Shown here in pieces: positions 27,301-37,394 of a stretch of DNA of 58,568 nucleotides. Within the stretch, counting starts at the first letter, position 1. Each line of letters starts with the position of its first letter. The stretch spans positions 1 through 58,568 of the forward strand of contig KQ959616.1 in assembly GCA_001552895.1 (NCBI GenBank), in the 5' to 3' direction. The notes under the pieces are model-generated. The model was not told where the DNA came from and searched no databases. It was given only the letters and a program-made list of their open reading frames with translations. A program made the translations under genes and the position numbers. The DNA is from Tissierellia bacterium KA00581. Its GTDB lineage: Bacteria > Bacillota > Clostridia > Tissierellales > Peptoniphilaceae.

Positions 27301-30300
27301 AGTGGATAATCAAAACAGAGAATTTACAGTATATAGCGAACAAAATCCTGACAATTATAGAGAATTTCAACTGTCATTTGATTATTTAAATGGACTTGGG
27401 AAAATTGATGGTGATGGAAATAATTTAAAATTAACGAAGCATAGACAAGAAACCATTGATAAGAAATTAGAGGAATATAAGGCTTGGAAAGAAAATAGAA
27501 TAAAAAGAGGAATACCTGGAATAGCCGGTTCTTCAATTACTTCTCCAATTACAGATGAAATGTTTTGGCAGATAAAAGAATATAAGGAAAAGATAAAAGA
27601 AAAAGAGAAATACGCACCTGATGACGAGTATATGGGTGGTATTCCTCCGGTAAACTATAAAATAACTGCACCAGATGAAATCTTACCACCGTCTGAAAGA
27701 CTAAAAAATAATATTGAAGCAATCAAGGTATTAAAAGAAATTGAAGAAAGACATAGCCATGCTACCAAAGAAGAACAAGATGTTTTAAGTAGATATGTAG
27801 GTTGGGGAGGATTAGCTGATGTCTTTGACGAAAGTAAAGAGGGACAATGGAGTAAGGCAAGAGAATTTCTAAAAGAAAATCTATCCACATCAGAGTATGA
27901 AGCTGCAAAAGAATCTACATTAACGGCATTTTATACACCAAAAGTAGTAATAGATGCTATCTATTTAAAATTATCCGATATGGGATTTGAAAGTGGAAAT
28001 ATCCTAGAGCCAAGCATGGGAACAGGAAGATTTATAGGAAATCTTCCAAGTAATATGGAAGGTAGTAAATTTTATGGTGTAGAGCTTGACAGTATAAGCG
28101 GTAGGATAGCACAAAAACTATATCCAAACTCGAATATCCAAGTCAAAGGATTTGAAGAAACAAACTTTTCAAATAACCTATTTGATATTGCAGTAGGAAA
28201 TGTGCCTTTTGGAGAATATAAAATAGCAGATCGTGAGTATGAGAAAAACAATTTTCTTATTCACGATTTTTTCTTTGCAAAAACCTTGGATAAAGTACGT
28301 TCTGGAGGAGTAGTAGCCTTTATAACTTCAAGTGGAACAATGGATAAAAAAAGTGAAGATGTAAGAAGATATATTAGTGAACGTGCGGAATTTTTAGGAG
28401 CAATAAGGCTGCCTAATAATGTATTTAAAGGAGAAGCCGGAACAGAAGTAACAAGTGATATTATTTTTCTTAAAAAAAGAGATAGATTACTGAAACTTGA
28501 TGAGAATTGGGTAAAACTTGACACCGATGAAAGAGGGCTGACATATAATAAATACTTTGTAGATAATCCTGATATGGTGCTTGGAAATATGGAAGAAATA
28601 TCATCAAGATTTGGTACTACATTAGCTTGTATTGATGATAAAAATTTAAGTTTAGAGGGAAAACTGTCATTAGCTATACAAAATATTGAGGGCAAGTATG
28701 AAAAAGCTGAATTAAATGAAGAATTGGAAGAAGAAACAATCCCCGCAAATGACGATGTAAAAAACTTCTCTTATGCGGTGATCGAGGATAAGGTTTATTT
28801 TAGAGAAAATTCCATTATGCAAAAGGTATCTTTAGGAAAGAATGATGAAGATAAGGTAAAGGCATATATAGAATTGGAAAAGGCTTTAAGAGAGGTTATC
28901 TATCTTCAAAAAGAAGATTATACCGATGAAGAAATTAAAAACTCTCAAGTCAAGCTAAATACTTTATATGATGAGTTTTCAAAAAAATATGGGATATTAA
29001 ATTCAAGGTCAAATACAAAATTATTCAGGGAAGATGCCAATTATTCTTTGATTTCCAGTTTGGAAAAACTAGATAAAAAAGGAAATTTTGTAGGTAAATC
29101 AGATATATTTACAAAAAGGACAATTAGAAAAGCAGTAGCAGTAGAACATACGGATAAAGCAAATGATGCCTTGATATTATCTATATCTCAAAAAGGTAGG
29201 GTAGATTTTGATTATATGCAAAATCTTACTGATAAAACGAGAGACCAGCTTATTGAGGAATTAAGAGGAGAGATTTTTTTAAACCTTGACAATTTTGATC
29301 CAAGTGATGTTACTCCCTTTAGGTCAGTAATAAATAATGGAGATTTTTCAAGACCTTATGTTACAGCAGATGAATACCTATCCGGAAATATCAGAGATAA
29401 AATTCAGATAATAGACTCTTATACAAAAAATATAGATTATGAAATTAGTAAAAATGAAGAGTATTTAGCTAAAGACAGTAACCTAGAAAACGAGAATGAA
29501 ACAGAAAATAAGCCACAGGAAGAAATCCGAAAAGAAAATGAGATATTGAAAATAGAGCTATCTTATTTGGGTTTTCAAAAGCAAAAATTACTCGAAGTAA
29601 TGCCAAAAGAATTGGAAGCCAGTGATATTACTGTAAGAATGGGGGCAACTTGGGTAGATGAAAAGTATTATAAAGATTTTATGTTTCATCTTTTAGAAAC
29701 CTCAAACTATAACAGGTGGAATATTGATATTAAGTATTCTAATTTCACTGGAGAATATAGGGTTGAAGGAAAGAGTGTTGATAGAAATAATGACCTTGCA
29801 AATCTTACTTATGGTACTTCAAGAGTAAATGCCTATAAGTTAATTGAGGATAGTTTAAATTTAAGGGATACAAAAGTATTTGATACTTTTGTTGATGCTG
29901 ATGGAAAAAAGCGTTCCGTATTAAATGATAAAGAAACTATGCTTGCAAGAAGTAAGCAGGAAATTATAAAAGAGGAATTTAAAAACTGGATATTTGATGA
30001 CATAGACAGAAGAACAAGGCTTGTTAAAGAATATAACGATAGATTTAACTCTATAAGGCTTAGAGAATATGATGGAAGTAACCTTACATTTGAGGGTATG
30101 AACCCTGAAACAGAGCTTAGAGTACATCAAAAAGATGCCATAGCAAGAGGACTTTTTGGTGGAAATACTCTACTTGCACACGAAGTGGGAGCTGGAAAGA
30201 CCTTTGAAATGATTGGTATTGCAATGGAATCAAAAAGGCTTGGAATGAGTTCTAAAGCCATGTTTGTTGTTCCAAACCATATCGTAGAACAATTTGGAAG

Positions 30301-33232
30301 AGAGTTTAATGAACTGTATCCGGGAGCAAATATTCTCTGTGCAACAGAAAAAGACTTTACACCAAACAATAGAAAAAGATTTTGTAGCAGGATTGCGACA
30401 GGTAGTTTTGATGCCATTATTATAGGTCATAGTCAATACGAGAAAATACCTATTAGCAAAGAAAGGCAAGAGTATGAACTTCAAAGTCAGATTGATGAAA
30501 TCATAGATTTTATTGGAGAATATAAAAGAGATAGAGACCAGAAATTTACTGTAAAACAATTACAAAAGACGAAAAAAGGACTGGAGGCAAAGCTAAAGAA
30601 ACTCAATGATGATTACAAAAAAGATGATGTTGTAACCTTTGAGGAATTGGGGATAGATAAGCTCTTTGTAGATGAAGTGCAGGCATTTAAAAATTTATAT
30701 GTATTTACAAAAATGAGAAATGTAGCCGGAATTACCACAACAGATTCACAAAGATCAAGTGATATGCTTATGAAGTGTAGGTATATGGATGAGATTACAA
30801 ATAATAAAGGGATTGTTTTTGCGACAGGAACTCCTGTAAGCAACAGCATGGCAGAGCTTTACACCATGCAAAGATATTTGCAATATGATGAATTAAAGAA
30901 AATGCACCTACAACATTTTGATTCTTGGGCATCTACCTTTGGAGAAACTGTTACAGCAATTGAACTTAATCCTGAAGGCAATGGTTACAGAAGTAAGACC
31001 AGGTTTGCAAAATTCTATAATCTTCCGGAACTCATGAATACAGTAAAGCAATTTATGGATATAAAGACTGCTGATGTATTAAATTTACCAACACCAATTG
31101 CTCATTATGAAACCATAAAAACAAAGCCTACAGAAGAACAAAAGGAAATACTTAAGTCTTTTTCACAAAGGGCAGATAAAGTTAGAGAAAAACAGGTAGA
31201 TTCCAGTGTCGATAATATGCTGCTTATAACAAATGATGGTAAAAAAATGGCACTTGATCAAAGGCTAATAAATCCATTACTTCCTGATGATGAAAATTCA
31301 AAAGTAAATGCTTGTGTAAGCAATGTATTTAGCACTTGGGATAAATATAGGGATAAGAAGTCTACACAGTTAATCTTTTGTGATATGTCAACACCAAGTA
31401 ATGAGTTTAATATCTATGATGATATAAGGGAAAAACTTATAAAAATGGGAGTGCCGAAAGAAGAGATAGAGTTTATTCATAATGCAAAAAACAATAAGGA
31501 AAAAGATGCCATATTTGACAAGGTAAGAAGTGGAGAAATAAGGGTACTACTTGGCTCAACTCAGAAGATGGGAGCAGGGACAAACTGTCAAGATAAGCTG
31601 ATTGCTATTCACGATCTTGACATACCATGGAGACCGTCTGATTTGGCTCAAAGAGCAGGTCGTATTGTAAGACAGGGAAATGAAAATAGTGATGTCCATA
31701 TCTTCAGGTATATAACAGAAAATACATTTGATGCCTACCTTTTCCAAACTCTTGAGAATAAACAAAAATATATTTCTCAAATAATGACTTCTAAAACACC
31801 TGTAAGAGTTGCTGAGGATGTAGATGAAGCCACATTAAACTACGCTGAGATTAAGGCACTTGCAACGGGAAATCCACTTATTCGTGAGAAGATGGATCTT
31901 GATGTGGAAGTAAGCAAATTAAAAATGTTAGAGTCCAATTTTAAATCCAACCTATACAAGCTGGAGGATAAGGTAGTTAAGTTTTATCCAAAAGAAATAG
32001 AAAGATTGGAGATAAAAATAGAGAATCTGAAGAAAGATATAGAACAAGTAGAGCCATATAAAGATACAAAAAATCAAGAGGAGTTTGTAAGTGTAGTTCA
32101 AGAGTCTCTTGTAGGAATAGAAGAACTTGATAGAAAAGATAATCAAGTAGGCAAAGAAAAAATATCTAAGTTTACTGCATTAACTTTAGATGAAAGAAGA
32201 TATACAGATAAAAAGTTAGCTGGAGAATTTTTGATAAATAGGATAAAGTCTATTAAAAAAAGTGAGTTAGGAGATACAAGTAAGGACACTTTGATAGGTC
32301 AGTATAGGAATTTTGATCTTTATGCTTTTTATGATAGTTTTGGTGGGCAATATAAATTTAAGTTACAGGGACAGGAAAGTCATTATGGGGAATTTGGTAC
32401 AGATGAAGTAGGAAATATTACAAGAATGGATAATGTACTTGATAAACTCCCTGAAAGATTGGAACAGACATTAGGTAAACTCAAAGATACAAAAAAGCAA
32501 TTTGAAATTGCAAAACTTGAAGTAGAGAAAAAATTTCCACAGGCTGATTTATTAAGAGAAAAGAATTTAAGGCTTGCTGAGGTCAATAATATTCTTGATA
32601 TGGGAAAAAGCGATGAAAAAGAAAATGTAGATGAATCTCTTCTAAAAGAAGTTAAAGAAGAGATTATAAATTTTATCAATCGTGAATATGATGAAGAAAA
32701 TAGAGTGGAAGATTTTGATACTTTATTTCCGGATCTTTCAAATGTTGGAATAGCATATACGACAACACCTGATGAAAAACATGAGATTCAAACGAATTTG
32801 GATTTGATAAACTATAAGCTAAATACCTATGTGGATAATACTTTGATAGAGAGCTATCCATATATTTATGATAAGGATGATGCAGCCAGTCAAAAAGAAT
32901 TGATACAACTAAAAAATGATATTGCATTTTGGGATTTTAATGAACTTGTATCTATTGATGAAGAAAAGCTAAAAGAAGTTCTTAATCTTGAAATTGATGA
33001 TGAGGGCAATTTTTATGATCCACTATCAAGGGATATGGATTTAGACGGAGTAGTAGATAGGTATGATGCAGATTTTAGAGATAGCAAAGTACAAAGTGTA
33101 GGAGATCTTGATAAAAGAGAAAAATCATCTGTAATGGATAGGCTTAGCTACTTTAAGGAAAAAGTGGAGAGAGGAGACTTTAAAGAAGAAAATAACAATA
33201 GAAAAATAGAAGGTAAGGAGGAGAGTAGATAA
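21362..33232 (+). CDS. Giant primase-polymerase / DNA methylase / SNF2 helicase protein
   Basis: 3,956 residues in one uninterrupted frame. Residues 1-200 form a PrimPol-like domain ([10 protein letters not shown] near 80, [15 protein letters not shown] near 122). A helicase-binding-like helical part follows, then an ArdC/LtrC-like segment at about 325-430 ([26 protein letters not shown], with [13 protein letters not shown]). Residues about 610-763 are low-complexity and overlap a second gene. A domain occurs twice (about 817-898 and 1038-1120; EELADFLKN and EQADFLKN). An N6-methylase domain is at about 2140-2380 ([18 protein letters not shown]). The SNF2-type helicase is at about 2910-3500 ([24 protein letters not shown]). 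The C-terminus has [17 protein letters not shown] and [13 protein letters not shown]. It probably replicates and protects the transferred strand. LtrC/SNF2 giants are typical of these elements; this one is larger than most I know. Confidence 0.88.
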   Translation: MNGANYIHDYGNVPDDLKVENRWCLYKIIKRDGKNTKIPLQINGEFAKSTDKSTWNSYDNCISSLRSGIGDGLGFMLGDGYIGIDIDKVNEDIDEYLIDNGADSMTGDFLREIDTYAEISPSKTGLHFIGIGKVPGERKRYKNLEIYDKDRFFTVTGDIIKDKDRSRIINIDKNLKPLYEKYMPKSKAVNKEKRKMPSITFYGTDTDILEKLFDKGYFSYTGEDLRRIYYGNYESYFNSQSEADFFMLQRLLYYTSDIDKAVSLMESSGLKREKWNKKRGGTDYIHYIADKAMNTMTRFYNPNFKSKYSEKKEIDRNLSVKESDKMPRYKTEELKYILDFAKKELKTDILRYQEYLKVVGNNYKYPYIHQLSIYNMNTQATACAEYDYWRSIGRNVKRGEKGIPILDTEKLQVKYIFDVSQTVSVNHDISEVKLWEYESVKHIQAVDNLIDNFKERDSKLIFSQEEKIDTLVALYTKGSLYRLLDELSEENLKSHSKVEILDFLKESLKISVCERMGIEYVADVEKLSLVSKETKMQDLDRLLICISNTSKRMLMDIGREISLIQTREKTSDFINREQTKEDKERYNNYTEKDLENFEELDNKDTGGLENERNSSAFRQRIFTGERDIQSDDKGESVREAGWNLQNGENGKRRGSFNSQYSDAKDDRRGEIRAIWQDETEISKGREGGRLSDDVDGRDSYGSSDENRGSGTGLYYDGKTEDDGFLGTDRRTSEQGLSEILRANEKSGYGTGQNSNAKDNLGIDNKSKEKAEKEVEETSFSFTQNSGQIGFQIPLSQNQIDTVLINGGNENSIRLNVIAEFSKGKSNEELADFLKNTFRGGNGFYLGENRICAWYDKDGIHLSNTTSSKDSYTQILSWEDAAKRIGKLLNTEKYATNVELIEAFSNERIELAEKFWYLKGDFNDDVKDTFLPILNDKQNSGYPDKIEYLSKKLEDKEFRMTLKEEYRKFLNAYNENTGILRFHYHKLDDISKRLDDLEIPRKEFATNITELTKPRSFITEDEIEENLKRGSGISDGKKRIYKFFTENHNLKEQADFLKNEYGIGGNSHALSGARGSGEWHDAKGIKLEKENCKEVFLNWNQVAIKIEELVRTNKYLSKEEVSEEKQKEEKRAFYSKDNPYELMTDEILENVPELYEQEEVPLSEKQVHAAYIIPFRSNWTWYMTEYDKESKDAFGLVLGKETEWGYFNLNELRKLNAQRLILEDFPKTFRELKDTELKKQMTEEELQFAFNGELTFDDKREEEILLLQDEEEISYEEAEKIYENTQRVLNSNFPVKDVENENIFSKDRNIDNIVKELLEKETMQVFSNEEDYKKLISYFGDFSYSDESKFREYSPFEDTENSSDLVRLTFFKNNDGEFRVVYNNADSLIYSSNVDKFLEKIEAVKLEKEEISKEKLAVKVGNYYAVVDKEKLEGISLEKTGVSVYPSKDNFNGKVYPLYRGTTFEESSKIDKLFDEIASGMKETNLTNLNDLFFMNDKGLFEIKEDTVTEQKEGYEFYISSLGEQFPNYSEDIYISNTNLKINDMSQNIAYINRDNEVVFSINLLEEEKRKIFEIRDKKKVLSSLIKKDIENNGQYYFRSQSEEYLLKRQEIEDGRLKELSHIKDNLDGKKGYEAELILDTKEKELKQNLKYNGFVIATNVAIKYDSYEDMLKNLSYLLDDNHRDVLLTGYINEQIAKSQEKEQSKYKEGMLVRYKGKEYSISEITNYGNFHTIKLDDSEGYLNGFITGSEILSYKNEEDLKLDIVNKSEQKGKEDEIVILSLEEYNYKNLPIIFNNKDYIIKENNFYEQGMSKLSLLSQDENITTDIMYTEKRPISNIYVRKNELEKFKELTEKDKIIQHNVEIKQMSFTDLSNDEKIESKKEIPINIGARVIFEDEEYKVTAFQYNDILKKNDLWLHPLRNGNLQIPIVSFSDEKELLEKITIIDTNLNMGEDKSKLLHYSLDVIDDNSRILANQFIVGVDNQNREFTVYSEQNPDNYREFQLSFDYLNGLGKIDGDGNNLKLTKHRQETIDKKLEEYKAWKENRIKRGIPGIAGSSITSPITDEMFWQIKEYKEKIKEKEKYAPDDEYMGGIPPVNYKITAPDEILPPSERLKNNIEAIKVLKEIEERHSHATKEEQDVLSRYVGWGGLADVFDESKEGQWSKAREFLKENLSTSEYEAAKESTLTAFYTPKVVIDAIYLKLSDMGFESGNILEPSMGTGRFIGNLPSNMEGSKFYGVELDSISGRIAQKLYPNSNIQVKGFEETNFSNNLFDIAVGNVPFGEYKIADREYEKNNFLIHDFFFAKTLDKVRSGGVVAFITSSGTMDKKSEDVRRYISERAEFLGAIRLPNNVFKGEAGTEVTSDIIFLKKRDRLLKLDENWVKLDTDERGLTYNKYFVDNPDMVLGNMEEISSRFGTTLACIDDKNLSLEGKLSLAIQNIEGKYEKAELNEELEEETIPANDDVKNFSYAVIEDKVYFRENSIMQKVSLGKNDEDKVKAYIELEKALREVIYLQKEDYTDEEIKNSQVKLNTLYDEFSKKYGILNSRSNTKLFREDANYSLISSLEKLDKKGNFVGKSDIFTKRTIRKAVAVEHTDKANDALILSISQKGRVDFDYMQNLTDKTRDQLIEELRGEIFLNLDNFDPSDVTPFRSVINNGDFSRPYVTADEYLSGNIRDKIQIIDSYTKNIDYEISKNEEYLAKDSNLENENETENKPQEEIRKENEILKIELSYLGFQKQKLLEVMPKELEASDITVRMGATWVDEKYYKDFMFHLLETSNYNRWNIDIKYSNFTGEYRVEGKSVDRNNDLANLTYGTSRVNAYKLIEDSLNLRDTKVFDTFVDADGKKRSVLNDKETMLARSKQEIIKEEFKNWIFDDIDRRTRLVKEYNDRFNSIRLREYDGSNLTFEGMNPETELRVHQKDAIARGLFGGNTLLAHEVGAGKTFEMIGIAMESKRLGMSSKAMFVVPNHIVEQFGREFNELYPGANILCATEKDFTPNNRKRFCSRIATGSFDAIIIGHSQYEKIPISKERQEYELQSQIDEIIDFIGEYKRDRDQKFTVKQLQKTKKGLEAKLKKLNDDYKKDDVVTFEELGIDKLFVDEVQAFKNLYVFTKMRNVAGITTTDSQRSSDMLMKCRYMDEITNNKGIVFATGTPVSNSMAELYTMQRYLQYDELKKMHLQHFDSWASTFGETVTAIELNPEGNGYRSKTRFAKFYNLPELMNTVKQFMDIKTADVLNLPTPIAHYETIKTKPTEEQKEILKSFSQRADKVREKQVDSSVDNMLLITNDGKKMALDQRLINPLLPDDENSKVNACVSNVFSTWDKYRDKKSTQLIFCDMSTPSNEFNIYDDIREKLIKMGVPKEEIEFIHNAKNNKEKDAIFDKVRSGEIRVLLGSTQKMGAGTNCQDKLIAIHDLDIPWRPSDLAQRAGRIVRQGNENSDVHIFRYITENTFDAYLFQTLENKQKYISQIMTSKTPVRVAEDVDEATLNYAEIKALATGNPLIREKMDLDVEVSKLKMLESNFKSNLYKLEDKVVKFYPKEIERLEIKIENLKKDIEQVEPYKDTKNQEEFVSVVQESLVGIEELDRKDNQVGKEKISKFTALTLDERRYTDKKLAGEFLINRIKSIKKSELGDTSKDTLIGQYRNFDLYAFYDSFGGQYKFKLQGQESHYGEFGTDEVGNITRMDNVLDKLPERLEQTLGKLKDTKKQFEIAKLEVEKKFPQADLLREKNLRLAEVNNILDMGKSDEKENVDESLLKEVKEEIINFINREYDEENRVEDFDTLFPDLSNVGIAYTTTPDEKHEIQTNLDLINYKLNTYVDNTLIESYPYIYDKDDAASQKELIQLKNDIAFWDFNELVSIDEEKLKEVLNLEIDDEGNFYDPLSRDMDLDGVVDRYDADFRDSKVQSVGDLDKREKSSVMDRLSYFKEKVERGDFKEENNNRKIEGKEESR
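23190..23648 (+). CDS. tnpV: TnpV-like protein encoded in a second frame inside the giant gene
   Basis: 152 residues read +1 to the giant frame. ATG 23190 has AGGAGGT about 8 bases upstream, an excellent ribosome site within another coding region. The translation has the TnpV layout: [93 protein letters not shown]. The matching stretch of the giant protein is disordered and rich in Gly, Arg, Asp and Ser, as expected where one frame was overprinted by another. TnpV function is unknown. I am fairly sure of the resemblance but have run no alignment. Confidence 0.7.
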   Translation: MKETVVLSGREYLLEKGIYNPMIKENPFERQGGTYRMEKMENGEEVLIPNIQMPKMIEEEKLGQFGKMRLKFLKEEKADDYQMMLMEETLMDHLMKIEDQALDFIMMERPKMMDSWGLTEELQSKDFLKYSGLMKNLDMELDKIVMQKIIWV

Positions 33233-34678
33233 TTGGAATATCAAAAAAATGTTAGAGCGACATTACAGGAGATGAATAAGCTTTTTGAAAATCAGGAATA
33301 CAACTACTTGGTAAAAAGTTTTGAAAAAGTAGGTAAGGATTTATTTAAATTAGCAATTCGCACACCAGAAAATACTATATTTCCAAAGTCTAAAACCTTA
33401 TCTATAAGTACAATTAAAAAAATACTTGAAACAAGGGAAAATATCAATGCTAATTATATAGAAGATGAATTTACAAAAATGAAAAATAAGATTAAAGAAT
33501 TTAATCAAAAGAAATATCCAAATTACGAGGATATGGATCTAAAGTTAATAATATCTACTGCTAAGGGTATCGAGGATTTCGATACCCTTAATAAGATTTA
33601 TGAGGATTTAAAAGGACAAGGGTATTTAGAGGAACTAAAGGAAAATATTAGTAAAACTATTGGTAAATCATTAGAAGAAATAAAACTTAAAAAAGAATTG
33701 GAGGAAAAGAATATGAGATTAGAAAAAGGCGATATTATAAAAACATCACTTTCAGATAATACAGTTGTTTTGGATGTGAAGGATAATCAGGCGGTACTGT
33801 TTTCTGGTACTCAGTTTGTACTTGCAACAGGGATTAAAGAAAATAAAGAAAGCGGAAAATTTGAATGGGATAATGGAAGGTATGCAAATGATTTAAAAAG
33901 CATTTCCGATATGCAGAATAATAACTTTGAAACCATGAAGGATACCTTATCTTTTTTAGCAGAATATAACCATAGCGATTTTGTGAAAGGGATTATATCT
34001 TTGGAAACAGGAATAGAAAATGAAGATACCCTCGATGTTGCCTATGATAACTACATGAATGATAAGGTTATGGGATTAGTTGATGAAAAATTTTATGATT
34101 ATATAGATGAAAATGAGATTGAAATGCCTGATTTAGAAAGTACATTGGAAGGAAATATAGAAGATAAGGAATTATCCGGTGAAGATAATGTGAAAGAGGA
34201 CAATGATGTTATGAGTAATAAGTCGACTGAAAATAAGGAAAAAGCAAATACTGTAAATATCAATGGTAATATTTCCTCGGATGTAGACATTAAAAATTTA
34301 ACATCGAAAGACGGTAAAGACTTTACGGTTGCAAGTTTTGCTATTGCTGAAAATGACAAAGAAGGGAATGTAAAATACACCAACTGTTTAGCCTATAACG
34401 ATAAAGTAAGCAGTGTGAAAAATTTGAAAAAAGGAGATTTTGTTCATGTATTTGGGAAAGAAAAAATTAGTCAAGGAAAGGACGGAAAGGAGTATATGTC
34501 TCTTAAAGTTTATTCCGCAAAGTTGTTAAAAGCCAAAGAACAGGTTAAAACAAATCAAAATACAAAGGAAACAAAAAAGCCTTCAGCACTTGGTAAGTTA
34601 AAGAAGTATAAGGAAAAGACAGGTGAAAAATCAAGAGAACAGAACGGTCCCCAAAAAGAGAAAAGTGTAGAGAGATAA
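33233..34678 (+). CDS. Protein with C-terminal SSB/OB-fold domain
   Basis: 481 residues from TTG 33233, directly after the giant gene. The N-terminal 150 residues are helical, and a beta-rich segment (MRLEKGDIIKTSLSDNTVVLDVKDN) begins at about 161. Residues about 342-440 are an OB fold paralogous to the small SSB at 6385 (NINGNISSDVDIKNLTSKDG, FTVASFAIAEND, LKKGDFVHVFG). The tail has PSALGKLKKYKEKTGEK, the shared C-terminal motif. It probably binds single-stranded DNA together with the giant primase/helicase. No exact family name recognised. A terminator follows. Confidence 0.65.
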   Translation: MEYQKNVRATLQEMNKLFENQEYNYLVKSFEKVGKDLFKLAIRTPENTIFPKSKTLSISTIKKILETRENINANYIEDEFTKMKNKIKEFNQKKYPNYEDMDLKLIISTAKGIEDFDTLNKIYEDLKGQGYLEELKENISKTIGKSLEEIKLKKELEEKNMRLEKGDIIKTSLSDNTVVLDVKDNQAVLFSGTQFVLATGIKENKESGKFEWDNGRYANDLKSISDMQNNNFETMKDTLSFLAEYNHSDFVKGIISLETGIENEDTLDVAYDNYMNDKVMGLVDEKFYDYIDENEIEMPDLESTLEGNIEDKELSGEDNVKEDNDVMSNKSTENKEKANTVNINGNISSDVDIKNLTSKDGKDFTVASFAIAENDKEGNVKYTNCLAYNDKVSSVKNLKKGDFVHVFGKEKISQGKDGKEYMSLKVYSAKLLKAKEQVKTNQNTKETKKPSALGKLKKYKEKTGEKSREQNGPQKEKSVER

Positions 34679-34694
34679 AATTATAAAAAATTTA

Positions 34695-34740
34695 AATAGT
34701 GGGTAAATAGCTAATAGAGCTGTTTATCCACTATTTTTCT
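34695..34740 (+). terminator. Terminator of the topB-giant operon
   Basis: AATAGTGGGTAAATAGCT pairs with AGCTGTTTATCCACTATT (two mismatches), followed by TTTTCTTT. Confidence 0.8.
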
Positions 34741-34843
34741 TTGGTTTTTATTAGGAATAGAAAATATAGGTTTGATAAATTTAAACGGGAGCGTTATTTT
34801 ATTAAAAGTAAGAAAATTATTTAGATAGGAAGGGGGAGATGAT

Positions 34844-35329
34844 ATGATTGGTATGGTTATGCTTTTTATAGCCTTAATTATACTATATTTAGGAGTTATC
34901 CTATTTGTAGGGGCAACATTTGTAAAAATCAGCCTGTTTGCACTGGATAAACTTGTAGTATTTATAGCGAGCTGGTATTATACTCATCATCATTTTTCTG
35001 TCCGATTTTCCTCCGGATATGCCATATATTTTTGGGATGTACTGGTAGCAATATTGGCAGTAATAATATATTCCATCCTATTTCAAATCATACACAAAAA
35101 ATTTAATGTGGTAGGAAAAATTTTGAATTTAGCTGTTTCATTTTTTAGTTCTATGACCGTATATTGCCTTTTGGTGCATGGATTTATTACAAATGAAAAA
35201 TCTTATTTTCTTCCACTTTTAAATCATCAGTTTATGAATCAGGTGGTCAATTATATTATAATTACCATTATTTCTTTGGTCGTATGGAAAAGAAGAGAGG
35301 ACTACCTTATAGAAATGCAAGAAGAATAA
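34844..35329 (+). CDS. Four-helix membrane protein, unknown
   Basis: 161 residues from ATG 34844 (GGAAGGGGGAG upstream). Four hydrophobic helices: about 3-30, 66-86, 92-115 and 130-150. A polar loop WYYTHHHFSVRFSS lies between the first two. No conserved motif recognised. It is the last plus-strand gene before the minus-strand relaxase operon, and a two-way terminator separates them. Confidence 0.55.
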   Translation: MIGMVMLFIALIILYLGVILFVGATFVKISLFALDKLVVFIASWYYTHHHFSVRFSSGYAIYFWDVLVAILAVIIYSILFQIIHKKFNVVGKILNLAVSFFSSMTVYCLLVHGFITNEKSYFLPLLNHQFMNQVVNYIIITIISLVVWKRREDYLIEMQEE

Positions 35330-35381
35330 AGAACATGGCATTATCGCAGAAAAATCGGAGAAAAGATATTTTTATCAACTT

Positions 35382-35440
35382 GAAGAAGGAGGGCGTTCTT
35401 ACCTGAAATATGGTAGGGGCGATCTCCTTCTTTTTTATTT
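35382..35440. terminator. Bidirectional terminator between membrane protein and relaxase
   Basis: GAAGAAGGAG pairs with CTCCTTCTTT, with additional pairing TTACC/GGTA inside, a T-tract after the right arm and A-rich sequence before the left arm. Serves the convergent genes. Confidence 0.7.
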
Positions 35441-36808
35441 TTCAAGATGATTATCAAGGTATAAATCTGTATTTTTCTTTGCTTGCCCAAGGTTATGGAG
35501 CATAGAGTTTTGAGTGGAATATTTTTCCATAAGCGTAGTTTTTTCTTGTTCCAAGACAATATATTTTTCGGATAAATTCTTAATGCTTAATGTTTGATGT
35601 TTGGAAATTTTAAGATTTTTCATAGCTGTTTCATAGGCAATAATCTGTGGTTTATATTCTTCATAAAAGGCTTTGTTTTGCTTATCTTTTATATACATAT
35701 CATAGATTAGTTGATTTTTGGCTATGGTATTTTTATTTTCTATTACAGAATAGATGGATTTCATTTCTTTTTCTACTTCCTTTATATGATCTGATAATTG
35801 CTGTCTGTCTGATGCTACTTTCTTTAATTTTAAATCTAGTTCTTCGTAGGAATTAACACCTGATTTTCTCATTTCATTTAAAGCAGATGCCATAGTTTTC
35901 ATATTATGTTTACCTGCCCACACTTCATATCCCTTAGATGATTTTACCTTTTCATTGTTTTTCATATCTACAATAGTATCCGTTTTTTTGTAGGAGTGTT
36001 TTTCATAATGATATTCCTGATTAACATAAATATGATGTTTATTAGGATCTTTGATTCGTTCTTTTATTCTCTCTTTTGTGTAATCTTCTCCCAAAGTAGA
36101 TGCTTTAGCACGAGTAAATCTTCCATTATCTCTTTTGTCTTTATGCCTGAAGGAAAGGTACTTTCCAATCTTAATTTCATAACCGAAATCTTCCATTGTT
36201 TTTAGAAATTCCTCATAAGTTTTGGATTTTAAAACAGCTTTATCAATAGTAAGTTGAAGCTTATTTTTCCAAGAATTTCCTCTCTTAAATTCAGTATATT
36301 CCACATAGCTTTTGCCATTTGTAGAGTATCTATTCTTAAACCTTTTGTAGTTTTCATCAATGACAGACAAGCCGTTTTCTCTACATAAATCGTCGCTGAC
36401 AGTTCGGATTTGATGATAACTTCTCTTATTACTTTGATATGCCTTACCTGTTTCAAAGCTGACATTATTAAACAGAATATGATTGTGTAAATGCCCTTTG
36501 TCGATATGGGTAGTAAGTACATATTCATATTTTCCCTGCAAAATCTTCTCACATAAATCCAGTCCTATTTTGTGTGCCTGCTCGGGTGTAGTTTCTCCGG
36601 GAGCGAATGCTTGGATTAGATGTCTTGCTAAGATTTTTGCTTTGGAATTACATTCTTTTTTGGTTTGCTCAAATTCTAAATGAGCAGTTTGTGGATTACA
36701 GGCAAAAGACGAAATTAGAATTTTTTCATCTGTTTTATCCTCGTTCATGATGTAATCTAATGCTAAATACAATGTATTTTTTATCGGGTGTATTTTTGTA
36801 ACCGCCAT
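35435..36808 (-). CDS. Relaxase, MOBP/VirD2-like
   Basis: 457 residues. The N-terminal MAVTKIHPIKNTLYLALDYI carries candidate catalytic tyrosines (Y14, Y19), and HIDKGHLHNH at 101-110 is the three-His metal motif of the Relaxase (PF03432) family. NKRSYHQIRTVSDDLCRENGLSVI follows as in Tn1549-type relaxases. The C-terminal half is coiled coil. It nicks oriT and pilots the strand through VirD4/VirB4. The start is set by the overlap with the mobC stop and the GGAGGATAAG site. Confidence 0.92.
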   Translation of the reverse strand: MAVTKIHPIKNTLYLALDYIMNEDKTDEKILISSFACNPQTAHLEFEQTKKECNSKAKILARHLIQAFAPGETTPEQAHKIGLDLCEKILQGKYEYVLTTHIDKGHLHNHILFNNVSFETGKAYQSNKRSYHQIRTVSDDLCRENGLSVIDENYKRFKNRYSTNGKSYVEYTEFKRGNSWKNKLQLTIDKAVLKSKTYEEFLKTMEDFGYEIKIGKYLSFRHKDKRDNGRFTRAKASTLGEDYTKERIKERIKDPNKHHIYVNQEYHYEKHSYKKTDTIVDMKNNEKVKSSKGYEVWAGKHNMKTMASALNEMRKSGVNSYEELDLKLKKVASDRQQLSDHIKEVEKEMKSIYSVIENKNTIAKNQLIYDMYIKDKQNKAFYEEYKPQIIAYETAMKNLKISKHQTLSIKNLSEKYIVLEQEKTTLMEKYSTQNSMLHNLGQAKKNTDLYLDNHLEK

Positions 36809-37176
36809 TACTTATCCTCCGTCCTATAAGTCTCTAAATTACCAAATGAGTAAATCTTTCTTCTCATATCAAGGATTTCTTTCCCTTGTTTTGTAAGTAA
36901 GGTTTTAAGATCATCTATATCGTTCTTATAAATTACATTAGTTGAATTTACCCTTTTAGCTATCTGATTAATGTTAGAAGAAATTCTTGAAATGCTTGTG
37001 GACATATCTCTAAATACATCCATATCAAGTACAAAAATATCTTTTTCTAAAATACATTTCATAATAAACTGTCTTAAACTTTTACAACCAGATAGCTTAT
37101 ATTTTTTTTCTAAAATCTCAAGTTCATCATCTGAGAGCATTAAATATATTCCATTATTTCTATATCTATTAGCCAA
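36808..37176 (-). CDS. mobC: MobC-like relaxosome protein
   Basis: 122 residues. The N-terminal half is ribbon-helix-helix-like (GIYLMLSDDELEILEKKYKLSGCKSLRQFIMKCIL). The typical MobC segment SISRISSNINQIAKRVNSTNVIYKNDIDDLK follows at about 62-92. It would help the relaxase recognise oriT. Stop and relaxase start overlap, so the two form one operon transcribed leftward. oriT is expected in or near the upstream region 37177-37394. Confidence 0.85.
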   Translation of the reverse strand: MANRYRNNGIYLMLSDDELEILEKKYKLSGCKSLRQFIMKCILEKDIFVLDMDVFRDMSTSISRISSNINQIAKRVNSTNVIYKNDIDDLKTLLTKQGKEILDMRRKIYSFGNLETYRTEDK

Positions 37177-37210
37177 ACAAAATCATCTCCTTAAAAATAT
37201 GTAAAATAAA

Positions 37211-37251
37211 AGACCTGTAAAATTAAGTAAAAAAACTTAATCTACAGGTCT
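37211..37251. repeat. Long hairpin upstream of mobC (terminator or oriT candidate)
   Basis: AGACCTGTAAAATTAAGT pairs with ACTTAATCTACAGGTCT (one bulge, one mismatch). It lies between the divergent mobC and recombinase genes. Weak T-runs flank it on both sides. It could be a two-way terminator or part of the origin of transfer. Confidence 0.55.
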
Positions 37252-37269
37252 AATTTTAAAATATATTCC

Positions 37270-37298
37270 TTGTGTGAAATCTCCTGATTAAATATCAT
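37270..37298 (+). promoter_or_regulatory. Possible promoter of tyrosine recombinase
   Basis: TTGTGT, 17-base spacer, TATCAT, about 96 bases before the recombinase start. Moderate match only; other AT-rich -10-like boxes exist nearer the gene. Confidence 0.35.
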
Positions 37299-37394
37299 TT
37301 ATTATTAATATTATAGCACTATTTTATGATTAACTCAAATTAAGAAATAATAGGGTATCATTTAGAGTAAATATATTAAATAAGGAGAGAAGAT

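Noticed and set aside
28261-28695. 144-residue minus-strand frame in the giant gene
   Set aside because: Ser/Leu-rich composition typical of antisense shadow of Lys/Glu-rich coding DNA; no ribosome site and no family pattern.
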